Part shown: piece after piece, positions 25,468-33,719 of the stretch | How positions within the stretch are numbered: position 1 is the first letter of the stretch | Layout of the letters: every line of letters begins with the position of its first letter | Source of the DNA: Saccharicrinis sp963677245 | GTDB taxonomy: Bacteria; Bacteroidota; Bacteroidia; Bacteroidales; Marinilabiliaceae | Direction of reading: 5' to 3' | Assembly (NCBI GenBank): GCA_963677245.1 | Contig: OY781921.1 | Coordinates: 3,720,001 to 3,784,000 of the forward strand | DNA length: 64,000 nucleotides | Program-made: the position numbers and the translations under genes | Notes under the pieces: model-generated | Databases searched by the model: none | Told to the model about the DNA's origin: nothing | The model's input: only the letters and a program-made list of their open reading frames with translations

Positions 25468-26907
25468 ATGAAACCACAAAAGCTTAGTATCCTTGAGAAA
25501 ATAGGATACGGATCGGGAGATGCAGCAGTTAATGTTGTGATATCTTCTATGTTCCTTATTATTACCTATTTTTATACGGATATTTTTGGAATCAAGCCTA
25601 CAGATGTTGCATTAATGTTCTTGTTGGTTAGATTAATTGATGCAGTTAGCGACCCGTTGATGGGTGTTATTACAGATAAGTATAAATTCAAATCCGGACG
25701 ATTCAGACCATATTTTCTATTCTTATCCGTTCCGTTTGGGATTTCGGTATTTCTTACTTTTACCACGCCGGACTTTGATTATGCCGGAAAACTGATATAC
25801 GCATATTTGACTTACATACTGGTAACCTTAATGTTTACTTCGGTTACTATTCCTTATATTTCTTTAATTGGTGTATTAACCAATGATCCTAAAGAGCGTT
25901 TGTCTGCTAGTGGATATCGTCTCTTTTTTGCTAAAGTTGCTGCTTTTGGTGTTTCTATTTTAGTGCCGATTATGGCTAAGGAATTAGGGTCAGGAAATAT
26001 GGCGCGCGGATACCAGTTGGCAATGGGTATAATGGCCTTAAGTGGTACACTGCTTTTTTTATTCTGCTTTTTTACCACCAAAGAACGTATTGAGCATATC
26101 ATTGAAAAAACTCCATACTTGGAACAAGCAAAGTATTTATTTAAAAACGGGCAGTGGTTATTATTACTGGGTTCTTGTTTGTCTGGAACAACAGGGTATG
26201 TTATTCGTGCATCAGTAGCTATTTTCTATGCCAAGTATTACCTGGGTGGAGATGAAGTGGTGCAGTCAACATTTATGGGAACTGGAGTTGCCGCAGCTAT
26301 ATTGGCGATGCCTTTATCTACTTTGATTACAAAACGTTTTTGTAAAGTGAAGCTATTTTGGTTGTCACAATTTGGGGTCGGTATCATAAGCATTCTAATG
26401 TTCTTGGTTGTTAGTCCAATTGAAAGTAGTACTATAAATATTGAGTGGACAAGTTTACATTTCTTATTTGATATGCCTTTCCCAGTTGGAGTTAACTTAA
26501 CCCCATCAAGTATTATTCTAGCTTATGTTTTGTATTTCGTTCTTTCTTTAGTTGTTGATGTACACGCACCAGTATTCTGGACGGCTATTGCTGAAGCTGT
26601 TGATTATGGCCATGCAGAAACCGGAGTTCGTGTATCTGGACTAGCATTTGGAGGTATTTCATTTGCTCAAAAAGCAGGAATGGGAATTGCTGGAGGAGTT
26701 GTTGGTTTATTGCTTGCCGGTTTTGGATACGTTGCACCTAGTGAAGGTAATTTATCACCAGTTCAATCTGATTCTGCTTTATTGGGTATTGCTTTAATGC
26801 TAACATTGATACCTGCAATTTTTCATGTTATCAATGGTTTGTTAATTATGCGATATAAGATTACTGATAAATATTACGAAACGATAAAAGCAAAAATTCA
26901 TATTTAA
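25468..26907 (+). CDS. GPH-family sugar:cation symporter
   Basis: A 479-residue inner-membrane protein with about 12 hydrophobic segments of the glycoside-pentoside-hexuronide:cation symporter family (MFS-related). The N-terminal signature KIGYGSGDAAVNVVISSMFL followed by LLVRLIDAVSDPLMGVITDK, and the cytoplasmic-loop motif KYKFKSGRFRPYFLF, are diagnostic. Lying 34 bases after the endo-arabinanase and one base before the intracellular arabinofuranosidase, it most likely imports arabinose or short arabino-oligosaccharides. The substrate is inferred from context. Confidence 0.9.
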   Translation: MKPQKLSILEKIGYGSGDAAVNVVISSMFLIITYFYTDIFGIKPTDVALMFLLVRLIDAVSDPLMGVITDKYKFKSGRFRPYFLFLSVPFGISVFLTFTTPDFDYAGKLIYAYLTYILVTLMFTSVTIPYISLIGVLTNDPKERLSASGYRLFFAKVAAFGVSILVPIMAKELGSGNMARGYQLAMGIMALSGTLLFLFCFFTTKERIEHIIEKTPYLEQAKYLFKNGQWLLLLGSCLSGTTGYVIRASVAIFYAKYYLGGDEVVQSTFMGTGVAAAILAMPLSTLITKRFCKVKLFWLSQFGVGIISILMFLVVSPIESSTINIEWTSLHFLFDMPFPVGVNLTPSSIILAYVLYFVLSLVVDVHAPVFWTAIAEAVDYGHAETGVRVSGLAFGGISFAQKAGMGIAGGVVGLLLAGFGYVAPSEGNLSPVQSDSALLGIALMLTLIPAIFHVINGLLIMRYKITDKYYETIKAKIHI

Positions 26908-26908
26908 G

Positions 26909-27910
26909 ATGGCTACAGAATCAAATAAACCGTTTGTTGAGCAAAGAGCTGATCCTTTTGTATACAAACACACCGACGGTTATTATTATTTTACCGGTTC
27001 GGTACCAACCTATGATCGTATTGAGCTTAGAAAAGCTAAAACAATAGATGAATTAAAAAGTGCCGAAACATTTGATGTTTGGTTTAAGCATGAGTCGGGA
27101 CCAATGAGCCGCCATATCTGGGCACCCGAAATTCACTACCTGGATGGTAAATGGTATGTTTATTTTGCGGCAAGCGAAGAAGAGGATATTTGGGCATTGC
27201 GTCCATATGTGCTGGAATGTAAAGGCCAGGATCCTTTAAAAGATGAATGGGTAGAATTAGGTATGATGCAGGCTGCCGATGGTGATGAAAAATCATTTAT
27301 CGATTTCTCTCTTGATGCTACGATTTTCGAGAATAAAGGAAAAAGATATTTCTGCTGGGCTGAAAAAACAGGAGGGCAGTTTGCTGCCTCTAACCTATAT
27401 TTGGCCGAAATGGAGTCGCCCATTAAACTGAAAACTGTTCAGTTTATGCTGACTACACCGGATTATGACTGGGAAAGAGTTGACTTTTGGGTAAATGAAG
27501 GTCCTGCAGTTATTAAAAATGATGGTAAAATATTTATTGCATTTTCAGCCAGTGCTACCGGAGCATGTTATTGCATGGGTTTAATGGAAGCTGATGAGGA
27601 TTCAGATTTGTTAGACAGAAATTCCTGGAAGAAATCGCGATACCCTGTTTTAGAAACAGATTATGACAAAAAAATATACGGCCCCGGACATAACTGCTTT
27701 ACGATAGCTGAGGATGATAAAACGCCTTTGTGTGTGTATCATGCCAGAGATTACGAAAAAGCGGTTGGAGATCCAACAGTGGTGCCTAAAACGGATACCA
27801 GGCCATTAGAAGAAATTATTGCCGATCCTTTATACGATCCAAACCGTCATGCAAGAGTGATGGAGGTAAAGTTCGATCAGGACGGCAGACCCGTATTTGA
27901 ACTGTATTGA
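26909..27910 (+). CDS. GH43 alpha-L-arabinofuranosidase, cytoplasmic
   Basis: A 333-residue glycoside hydrolase without signal peptide or membrane segment, so it should act on imported oligosaccharides. GH43 catalytic residues are Asp15 (RADPF), Asp136 (FSLDATIF) and Glu197 (VNEGPAV), with HIWAPEIHYLDGKWYVYFAA in blade 2 and YGPGHNCF near the end. The product is probably arabinose released from alpha-linked ends. It starts one base after the symporter stop, so the two are likely translationally coupled. A xylosidase specificity is the main alternative. Confidence 0.87.
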   Translation: MATESNKPFVEQRADPFVYKHTDGYYYFTGSVPTYDRIELRKAKTIDELKSAETFDVWFKHESGPMSRHIWAPEIHYLDGKWYVYFAASEEEDIWALRPYVLECKGQDPLKDEWVELGMMQAADGDEKSFIDFSLDATIFENKGKRYFCWAEKTGGQFAASNLYLAEMESPIKLKTVQFMLTTPDYDWERVDFWVNEGPAVIKNDGKIFIAFSASATGACYCMGLMEADEDSDLLDRNSWKKSRYPVLETDYDKKIYGPGHNCFTIAEDDKTPLCVYHARDYEKAVGDPTVVPKTDTRPLEEIIADPLYDPNRHARVMEVKFDQDGRPVFELY

Positions 27911-27932
27911 TTTAGGATGATTTGGGATTATG

Positions 27933-27982
27933 CATCTTTTGTAAGGAAATCATCTCCTGATTTCCTGCAAAAGGTGTTTTTT
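27933..27982 (+). terminator. Terminator of the arabinan operon
   Basis: A long hairpin: AGGAAATCA/TGATTTCCT at the top (loop TCTCC), continued by CATCTTTTG/CAAAAGGTG with small mismatches, then six T. Confidence 0.85.
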
Positions 27983-28103
27983 CAGAAAAAAAATTGAATA
28001 TGGATAAGTGTAAAGTGTTGAGAAAAGGTAAGCTCTAATTGAAATCTCTAAAAAATTCGGAGCTGCCTTTACTCATACTTGTTTCTGCTACCTTCAAAAG
28101 CTA

Positions 28104-28223
28104 TTATTCTATAGTTTTTACCATTTCTTCAAAATCCAGCAAGTCTTTATTGTTGACCACAATCATCTTAGTCCTGTTTTGTTTATTCAGGACGTAACTG
28201 AAAATACCCCAGAGCAAAATAAG
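28104..28223 (-). pseudogene. Possible relic coding fragment, 39 codons
   Basis: On the minus strand an open stretch bounded by a stop on each side encodes a protein-like sequence: a hydrophobic start LILLWGIFSYVLNKQ, then NRTKMIVVNNKDLLDFEEMV and KTIE before a TAA-TAG double stop. The hydrophobic-then-charged order looks like the last membrane segment and tail of a small membrane protein whose upstream part is gone or frameshifted. No ATG start is available (a TTG two codons in is possible). The family is not recognised. It could be a chance reading frame. Confidence 0.35.
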
Positions 28224-28278
28224 TTACTCCTCTACTAAAGTTTCTTTATCAAAACATAAAAAACATCTGGAAGTCCTA

Positions 28279-28449
28279 AGATGACGCATGATATATGCAG
28301 ATGATGACCAGAAAAATGCAGATGGCGAGTAGATGATTACAGATGATCATGTCATAATTAAGATGACGATGTCAAATATCCAGATGGCAGCTAGAAGATA
28401 ATAGAGGATAAGCAAAATGCCCAGAGGGTAAGCTGATGTAGATAGATGG
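28279..28449. repeat. AGATG-rich purine stretch
   Basis: The word AGATG occurs eight times in about 170 bases, often as CAGATGATGA or AGATGACGATG, at irregular spacing. No ORF, no tandem period and no pairing partner were seen. It lies between convergent transcription units. Confidence 0.55.
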
Positions 28450-28484
28450 TGAAAAAAATATATAGAGGACGATATAATTAACTG

Positions 28485-28520
28485 AAAAAGCCAGGAGAAA
28501 GATAACTCCTGGCTTTAAAT
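28485..28520 (-). terminator. Terminator of the lyase-like gene
   Basis: AAAGCCAGGAG (28487-28497) pairs perfectly with CTCCTGGCTTT (28506-28516), 25 bases after the minus-strand stop. The T-run on the minus strand is short (about five). Confidence 0.8.
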
Positions 28521-28541
28521 TAATTATGGTTTATGTAGTTT

Positions 28542-30878
28542 TTACAATCCTTTTACAAATTTTGAAGCGCGTATATTGTCTCTGTCGCTAACGATAATAA
28601 CGTAGATACCATTGTTTAAGGATGAAATATCTAAGTTTATGATTGATTTTTCTGTGTTAAGCTGAATTTCTGGTATTCCGTTCATGTTGAACACTTCAAC
28701 ACTACATCTTTTATAATCGAAGGATTGTGGTATTTCAATAGTAAGGGTCGATGTTGCCGGGATAGGGAAGAGCTTGAGTGTTTTGATTTCGTTTTCGTAT
28801 GCGATTGTTTTCATGTCTGCAGATTTTAAATTAGATACAGGAATTATTTCCCATTGAGCATTGTTGCTGGTTGTATTTGCCCATTGGGCACAATTAGCTC
28901 CATTAGATGTTCTGCCCATACCATCTATAAATAAAGTAGAACCAACGTTTTGGATTCTAAAATACTTGCCATCGTAAGCTTGTATTTGCCAATGAGCATT
29001 TTCGTGGGTTGTATTTGCGTATTGACCTAGCGTACTTCCGTTTTCACTTAGCCCCATGCCATCAACTAACAAAGCAGTACCTACATTTTTTAGTTGATAG
29101 TAACTGCCCGAACGAATAATTTTCCATTGCGAATTAACATGCGTTGTATTCGCATACTGACCACATGAGTCTCCATTTGTAGTGCGTCCCATTCCATCCA
29201 AGAGTAAGCCGGTAGCTCTGTTCTTTATCTGAACGTAAGAATTATCTGCGTGTAGTTTAAAAGTAGCATCGGTTTCTTCTATGGAGTCTGTTACTTCATC
29301 AATGATTAAATTATAGTTGTCATGTTTAATATATTTTCCAGGAAAGTTGTAGGACTCAAACGAAGTCAAATTATTATCAGCTAATCCGGGTGTTAAATAA
29401 AAAGTAGCGTCAGCCTTATCTGTATCAGTATCTATTTGATCTAAAATAAGATTGTAGTTGTAGTGTCTTAAATAATAGCCAGGGTAGTTTACTGATTCAA
29501 AGGAAACACCTTCAGTATCGGCCAAACCGCTAACCATATTCCATTGCTTATCGTTAACAGGCCAGGCTCCTACGCTGATTTTAGCTAAGTTATTCTGATG
29601 TCTGATATAATATCCGGGAAAATTGTATGATTCCCAACTAAGGCCAGAACTTGATACTCCGGCTTGAAGATGTGTCAGGGTTCCGTAGCCTGGTTGGTCA
29701 AAAGTAGTGGCGTGTCCACCAGATCCGCCTTCTGCTCTTACATATTGAGCCATGGCTGAAATAAAGGGGATTTGATCTGCCTCCCCGGCAATATTAGCAT
29801 AGTGGTTGTATATCATATCCCAAATTGGTCTAACTTCACCACGGCCACCTGAGCCAAGAACAGTTTGTTCGTTATAGGAACAATTAGTTCCGTTGTACCA
29901 AACATAGGTTGTAAACGGAACATCATGACCTAGATTGTATTTAGCTACATATTCGGCTCCTTTTCTAAACCGGGAGTCATCATAAGAATACATGTCATCT
30001 CCTTGATTCCATGCAATCTCGCAGAAGCTGGCCATAAGACCAATGCCCAGAATACTGTGGCCTTGATCGCGTCCACTTTCTTGCCACTGGCCTAAAGTAG
30101 TGGAATGGATAAAGGGTACAGCTCTTGAAATACAGCCATTTCCAGCACCGTTCTTAAAGTATTCAATACCCTTATTATAAATTTCGGTATCATCGCAGAA
30201 AACCCCAACAGCCAGCATTCCTGCCATATTGGCCAAATCCCAGTTAGCCCAATAGTTGGTTACACAGGCATCGTTATGATCGGCTCCATAGCTGTTTCCA
30301 ATTAAAAATCGTTCAACCAGAGGATAGTAGTAAACATTCAGTAAATAATCCTGAAAAGCAGGGACATCAAAACCACTATAATCTCGCATTATTTCTGCAA
30401 TATTTGCAAACTGATACGAAAAGAGTCCCGATGCCAGGTATCTATCAGCGTTACCTGTTAAAGAGGTGTGAGTTGATGACCAATTGTTTAATATTTCTAC
30501 AGCCTTGTCACCATATGCAGTATTACCTGTTATTTTCCATAAAATGGCATGGTGATAGGCAGCAGCTACATCACGGTATAGTAAAGAAACATTATCTCCG
30601 GTTCCTCCTCTTATTATTGTAGCTGTGGCACGAGGGCTCCAGCTTAAATTCGCAAATTCACTGTTGACAAGTTTGTCGTAGCTGGAGATCCAGGGTTCTT
30701 CTTCGGCATTTACTTTTTCTGCCATCCGGTTAAAGTCGTCCTGCGAATGCAAAATGCCAGGATGCGAAAAACTTTGTGCCATAAGATGGCTCATCAGAAC
30801 CAGAGAAAAAACTGTAAGGACAATTTTTTTGCCTGAAGTCAGGACTTTTTTTTGTAGTAGATTTTTCATTTTCATCAT
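28542..30878 (-). CDS. T9SS-secreted alginate-lyase-like enzyme with AbfB and trefoil carbohydrate-binding repeats
   Basis: A 778-residue multidomain protein. Residues 1-35 form a signal peptide ending HLMAQ. Residues about 40-395 are an all-helical alpha/alpha-toroid of the alginate-lyase superfamily, with NYWANWDLANMAGM and the Gln-His block SGRDQGHSILGIGLMASFCE (DQGH at 271-274), as in PL5/PL38-type enzymes. Residues about 405-545 contain three AbfB-like repeats with the motif SWESYNFPGYYIRH / SFESVNYPGYYLRH / SFESYNFPGKYIKH. Residues about 548-680 contain three ricin-trefoil-like repeats, each with LLLDGMGR-type and QYANTTH words. Residues about 700-778 form a type IX sorting domain (LKLFPIPATSTLTIE, NNGIYVI, ASKFVKGL). 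The substrate is unclear: the fold points to uronate polymers, the AbfB modules to arabinose side chains. Confidence 0.82.
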   Translation of the reverse strand: MMKMKNLLQKKVLTSGKKIVLTVFSLVLMSHLMAQSFSHPGILHSQDDFNRMAEKVNAEEEPWISSYDKLVNSEFANLSWSPRATATIIRGGTGDNVSLLYRDVAAAYHHAILWKITGNTAYGDKAVEILNNWSSTHTSLTGNADRYLASGLFSYQFANIAEIMRDYSGFDVPAFQDYLLNVYYYPLVERFLIGNSYGADHNDACVTNYWANWDLANMAGMLAVGVFCDDTEIYNKGIEYFKNGAGNGCISRAVPFIHSTTLGQWQESGRDQGHSILGIGLMASFCEIAWNQGDDMYSYDDSRFRKGAEYVAKYNLGHDVPFTTYVWYNGTNCSYNEQTVLGSGGRGEVRPIWDMIYNHYANIAGEADQIPFISAMAQYVRAEGGSGGHATTFDQPGYGTLTHLQAGVSSSGLSWESYNFPGYYIRHQNNLAKISVGAWPVNDKQWNMVSGLADTEGVSFESVNYPGYYLRHYNYNLILDQIDTDTDKADATFYLTPGLADNNLTSFESYNFPGKYIKHDNYNLIIDEVTDSIEETDATFKLHADNSYVQIKNRATGLLLDGMGRTTNGDSCGQYANTTHVNSQWKIIRSGSYYQLKNVGTALLVDGMGLSENGSTLGQYANTTHENAHWQIQAYDGKYFRIQNVGSTLFIDGMGRTSNGANCAQWANTTSNNAQWEIIPVSNLKSADMKTIAYENEIKTLKLFPIPATSTLTIEIPQSFDYKRCSVEVFNMNGIPEIQLNTEKSIINLDISSLNNGIYVIIVSDRDNIRASKFVKGL

Positions 30879-30961
30879 TAGAATTTATTGTTAATAAAAG
30901 TGATAAAAAGCAAAGCTGAGGAAGGATTACGTTGGTAGAGTTTAGAGCGTACGAATCCTGA

Positions 30962-30980
30962 TTCAGTAATTAGTACTGAA
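30962..30980. repeat. Inverted repeat upstream of the lyase-like gene
   Basis: TTCAGTA (30962-30968) and TACTGAA (30974-30980) with a 5-base centre, 84-102 bases upstream of the minus-strand start at 30878. It is a possible regulator site. Confidence 0.4.
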
Positions 30981-31053
30981 CCTATTCTTTAGGTATTGGA
31001 GACTGAAAACGCTTGGTTGAAGTAAATAGTAGAGGGAAGGTAAGCTGAGTAGG

Positions 31054-31088
31054 AATGACAACTCCTGCTAGCTGTAGGAGCTGTCATT
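31054..31088 (-). terminator. Hairpin after the beta-helix glycosidase gene
   Basis: AATGACA pairs with TGTCATT and CTCCT with AGGAG inside, giving a 12-bp stem with one mismatch, 14 bases after the minus-strand stop at 31102. No T-run is present, so it may be an mRNA 3'-end stabiliser rather than an intrinsic terminator. Confidence 0.5.
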
Positions 31089-31101
31089 AGGAATAAATCA
31101 T

Positions 31102-32487
31102 TTATTTAAAGGAGACCGCATTTACATGCTTTCCTTGATGTCCAATATCAGATAGTTGTTTCTGTTTTTCTCCGTTGATTTGTATATTCTTAAAACTGAC
31201 GTTTTGTACTTCTCTACCTTCATAACCTTCTATAATGGATGGATTGGCATAGGTTCCATAAAAGAAAAGATTCTCGACAGAGACGTTTTCTATTCCTCGT
31301 CCCGGATATTTACAATATTTTTCGTTGTAATACACCCTGAAATTAAATAGCATTCCTTCCTGTATGGATTCAATTCGAATGTCTCGATAAGTAATGTTTT
31401 TTACCAGGTTATTATCACCCGCACTTATGGCCAGGCAGCCTTGGTAGTTACGGTCATCTTCGTCGTGCTCAAGTATATCAATATTTTCAAAAAGCACATT
31501 GTCGATGGTATCTCCTCCTGCTTCTGCATCGCCGTGCAAGCCTATATTGGTAGGGTGTGCAATGTCAGACCATAGGGTAGAATTCAATACTTTAATGTTT
31601 TTAGCATTGCCATAAAAATCCCATCTGTGCCCGTAAATAGCGATGCAGTCATCTGAATTTCGCATAAAAACGCCATCGATATTCACATCGGAGCAGCTCA
31701 TTAAATCAATTCCATCACTCCAGCCTCTGCAACTAAATGACTTTATGTTTTTAATTTCAATATTTCGTGATTGTCCACCATAAATGGCGTAGTGTTTGGG
31801 GTTTATAAAAATGGGGCCATTGACACTCACATTTTTAGAAAATTTTATTTCAACACCTCTTTCAGGATGATATATTATTCCATGTCCTATAATATTCACA
31901 TTGTTTGCATTTTCAACCAACAGCTTTCCTTTAAGAACTGCTGCTCCATCAATAAAAACAGTTTTGTTGGACGGAATATTAAATGCGTTGTTAGGTAATG
32001 AATCTGCAGAATGAACACCCGGTCCAAAATAAATGAGATCGGGATTATTTTTGTCTATTTGAGCAAGGATAGGATTGGCAAATACATGAAGGTTATGTAA
32101 TTTATCGCCATTTACCTCAAGTGATAATTTTAAAGGTTTATCCAATTCAAACAATATATTGTTTTGATCTATGCTGTAGTCAATTTCCAAAGCCTTTGGT
32201 CTGATGTCTACTTTCTGAATAAAACCATTATTCTTTTTAACCAACACCTCAACTTTTCCGGTGAAGTCAAATGAAACCATGGATGCATTTTGTACATTAT
32301 CCATATCCACCTGGACTTTGTACTCATAAAGATCCTTCCATTCACCACCTTTTTGTCTGACTAAAACAGTAAAATCATCGTTATGTGCGGAATAAAGCAA
32401 TTGTTTAGGAACCGGGTATGTAATAAGTTCCTGAGAAGATAAAGTAGTAGAACAAAACAGTAGTAGAACAATTAAATGTTTGAGCAT
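31102..32487 (-). CDS. Secreted right-handed beta-helix glycosidase (GH28/GH49-like)
   Basis: A 461-residue exported protein: signal peptide 1-18 (MLKHLIVLLLFCSTTLSS), an N-terminal beta-sandwich (about 20-150) and a parallel beta-helix (about 170-450). The helix is marked by repeated short strands such as ENANNVNIIGHGIIYH and SRNIEIKNIKSFSCRGWSDG. The acidic cluster SDGIDLMSC (Asp258, Asp261) and NSDDCIAI (Asp279-Asp280) is placed like the catalytic Asp triad of GH28 polygalacturonases and GH49 enzymes; the sandwich-plus-helix layout is closer to GH49. The specific linkage is unknown. The neighbouring lyase-like protein and AraC regulators suggest one polysaccharide-use locus. Confidence 0.75.
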   Translation of the reverse strand: MLKHLIVLLLFCSTTLSSQELITYPVPKQLLYSAHNDDFTVLVRQKGGEWKDLYEYKVQVDMDNVQNASMVSFDFTGKVEVLVKKNNGFIQKVDIRPKALEIDYSIDQNNILFELDKPLKLSLEVNGDKLHNLHVFANPILAQIDKNNPDLIYFGPGVHSADSLPNNAFNIPSNKTVFIDGAAVLKGKLLVENANNVNIIGHGIIYHPERGVEIKFSKNVSVNGPIFINPKHYAIYGGQSRNIEIKNIKSFSCRGWSDGIDLMSCSDVNIDGVFMRNSDDCIAIYGHRWDFYGNAKNIKVLNSTLWSDIAHPTNIGLHGDAEAGGDTIDNVLFENIDILEHDEDDRNYQGCLAISAGDNNLVKNITYRDIRIESIQEGMLFNFRVYYNEKYCKYPGRGIENVSVENLFFYGTYANPSIIEGYEGREVQNVSFKNIQINGEKQKQLSDIGHQGKHVNAVSFK

Positions 32488-32622
32488 TTTATTAAAAGTT
32501 TATATCAATTTGGATTAGCAATATTATTAAGATTAATGTTGGAACTCTCATTCTAAGTCAAGGAAAACATCCCATTTTAAAAATTGATACTCCTATTTTT
32601 GGGCGATTTATATGAAATTAGT

Positions 32623-33417
32623 TTAGGCGGCTTTTTTATTTCTCAACGAAGATGGTTTGATACCAAAAGCTTTTTTAAAGCAGCGTGAAAAATAAGATGC
32701 TGTTGAAAAACCGGATCTCATCATAATGTTATAAATAGGATGTTCGGTGTTAATGATTAGCTTTTGTGCATATCTCAAACGTTCATCAATGATAAACTGC
32801 TTTGCAGATTTTCCGGTTGTTCTTTTCATCTTACGATAAAAGGAATTGTGACTCATATTCATAGAGTCAGCTAATTCACAAACCGAATAATCCGGATTGC
32901 TTATGTTGAGCTTAATAAAGTGCTTTGCTTTTTCTATAAACAGTTTCTCCGAAGCCTCAATTCTTTCGTCCATTATTGTTGAAGTTCGGTCTTCCTTTTT
33001 ATATTGTGAAATATTGAATTTAAAGTAGCGAAGTAGGCTTAGTATTTTATAACTCACGATATGGATAGGTTCTGAACCCATTAATACTTCAATTCCTCCT
33101 TCGTTAAGCCATTTGTTAAAGTCATTTTTGTTTAGTGTGTTGCCTTTTAATATAAAAAACACATTTCGGTTTAGTTTTGAACTACGAATTTGTTGGCAGT
33201 AATGCAAAGCTTCTTCATGTTCACCCATATCTAAATGAATAATGATATCATATTGATTAGTGTAGGATAGATGACATGCACTTATCCAACTAAATGTGTT
33301 ATCAACTGCAACAGATTTATGTATGTTCTGATAAAGTTGCCTGGCAGAAACACTGTTTTTATTGGCTATAATCAGAACTCGGGCATTAAAATCGATACTT
33401 TGATACATGACATTCAA
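32623..33417 (-). CDS. AraC-family regulator with degenerate receiver-like N-terminus
   Basis: A 264-residue regulator. The C-terminal 100 residues are a clear AraC DNA-binding domain (YSVCELADSMNMSHNSFYRK and IYNIMMRSGFSTASYFSRCF, then AFGIKPSSLR). Residues about 10-135 follow the strand-helix rhythm of a response-regulator receiver (RVLIIANKNS for the VLIVDDN strand, YDIIIHLDMGE for the phospho-Asp strand, RNVFFILKGN, MGSEP). However, the acidic pair is replaced and the conserved Lys before Pro is Ser-Glu, so normal phosphorylation is unlikely. It may be the receiver-AraC half of a hybrid system whose sensing now lies elsewhere. A perfect 9-bp inverted repeat lies 21 bases upstream of the start. 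Confidence 0.82.
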   Translation of the reverse strand: MNVMYQSIDFNARVLIIANKNSVSARQLYQNIHKSVAVDNTFSWISACHLSYTNQYDIIIHLDMGEHEEALHYCQQIRSSKLNRNVFFILKGNTLNKNDFNKWLNEGGIEVLMGSEPIHIVSYKILSLLRYFKFNISQYKKEDRTSTIMDERIEASEKLFIEKAKHFIKLNISNPDYSVCELADSMNMSHNSFYRKMKRTTGKSAKQFIIDERLRYAQKLIINTEHPIYNIMMRSGFSTASYFSRCFKKAFGIKPSSLRNKKAA

Positions 33418-33437
33418 TTTAAATCTTACAAAAATTC

Positions 33438-33459
33438 ATATTTGAAAGAGTTCAAATAT
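33438..33459. repeat. Perfect 9-bp inverted repeat upstream of the receiver-like AraC gene
   Basis: ATATTTGAA (33438-33446) and TTCAAATAT (33451-33459) with spacer AGAG. The minus-strand copy contains GATATTTG, one base from a -7 box, so a bound regulator would sit on the promoter of the gene starting at 33417. Confidence 0.6.
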
Positions 33460-33580
33460 CAATTGTTTGATTTTAAAAATGAAGGTTATACAGTTGAATT
33501 GAGTCTGATTTTAAAGAATGAAACCAGATCAAACCTGGATTATGTATTAAAGATTCGTTATGAGTATTGAAAATGCAAAA

Positions 33581-33667
33581 AAAACAAGAGCTTACTGAAA
33601 CGAGGCATAGCACGGCTATGGTAAGTTGAAGGAAGTTAATGAAATGACTTGTTTTGAAGCAGTTTCA
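33581..33667. other. Folded intergenic element with nested stems
   Basis: Nested exact pairings: AAAACAAG (33581-33588) with CTTGTTTT (33648-33655); CTTAC (33591-33595) with GTAAG (33621-33625); CATAG (33606-33610) with CTATG (33616-33620). In addition TGAAAC (33596-33601) can pair with GTTTCA (33662-33667). It lies between two minus-strand regulator genes in a 302-base gap, has no T-run, and no second copy was noticed in the window. It could be a REP-like dispersed element or a structured RNA. Confidence 0.55.
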
Positions 33668-33719
33668 ATATATAATAGACTTTTTAATGCATATTCCGGG
33701 TTAAATAGGAGAGAATCTT

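Noticed and set aside
30884..31053. Searched the gap upstream of the lyase-like gene for a short ORF or SusD-like remnant
   Set aside because: No reading frame of useful length was found; only the small palindrome at 30962 stood out.
33271..33570. 99-codon plus-strand reading frame overlapping the start of the receiver-like AraC gene
   Set aside because: Its first half is antisense to a well-supported gene and the rest crosses the palindrome at 33438. No family resemblance; judged a chance frame, although the part beyond 33418 is protein-like in composition.
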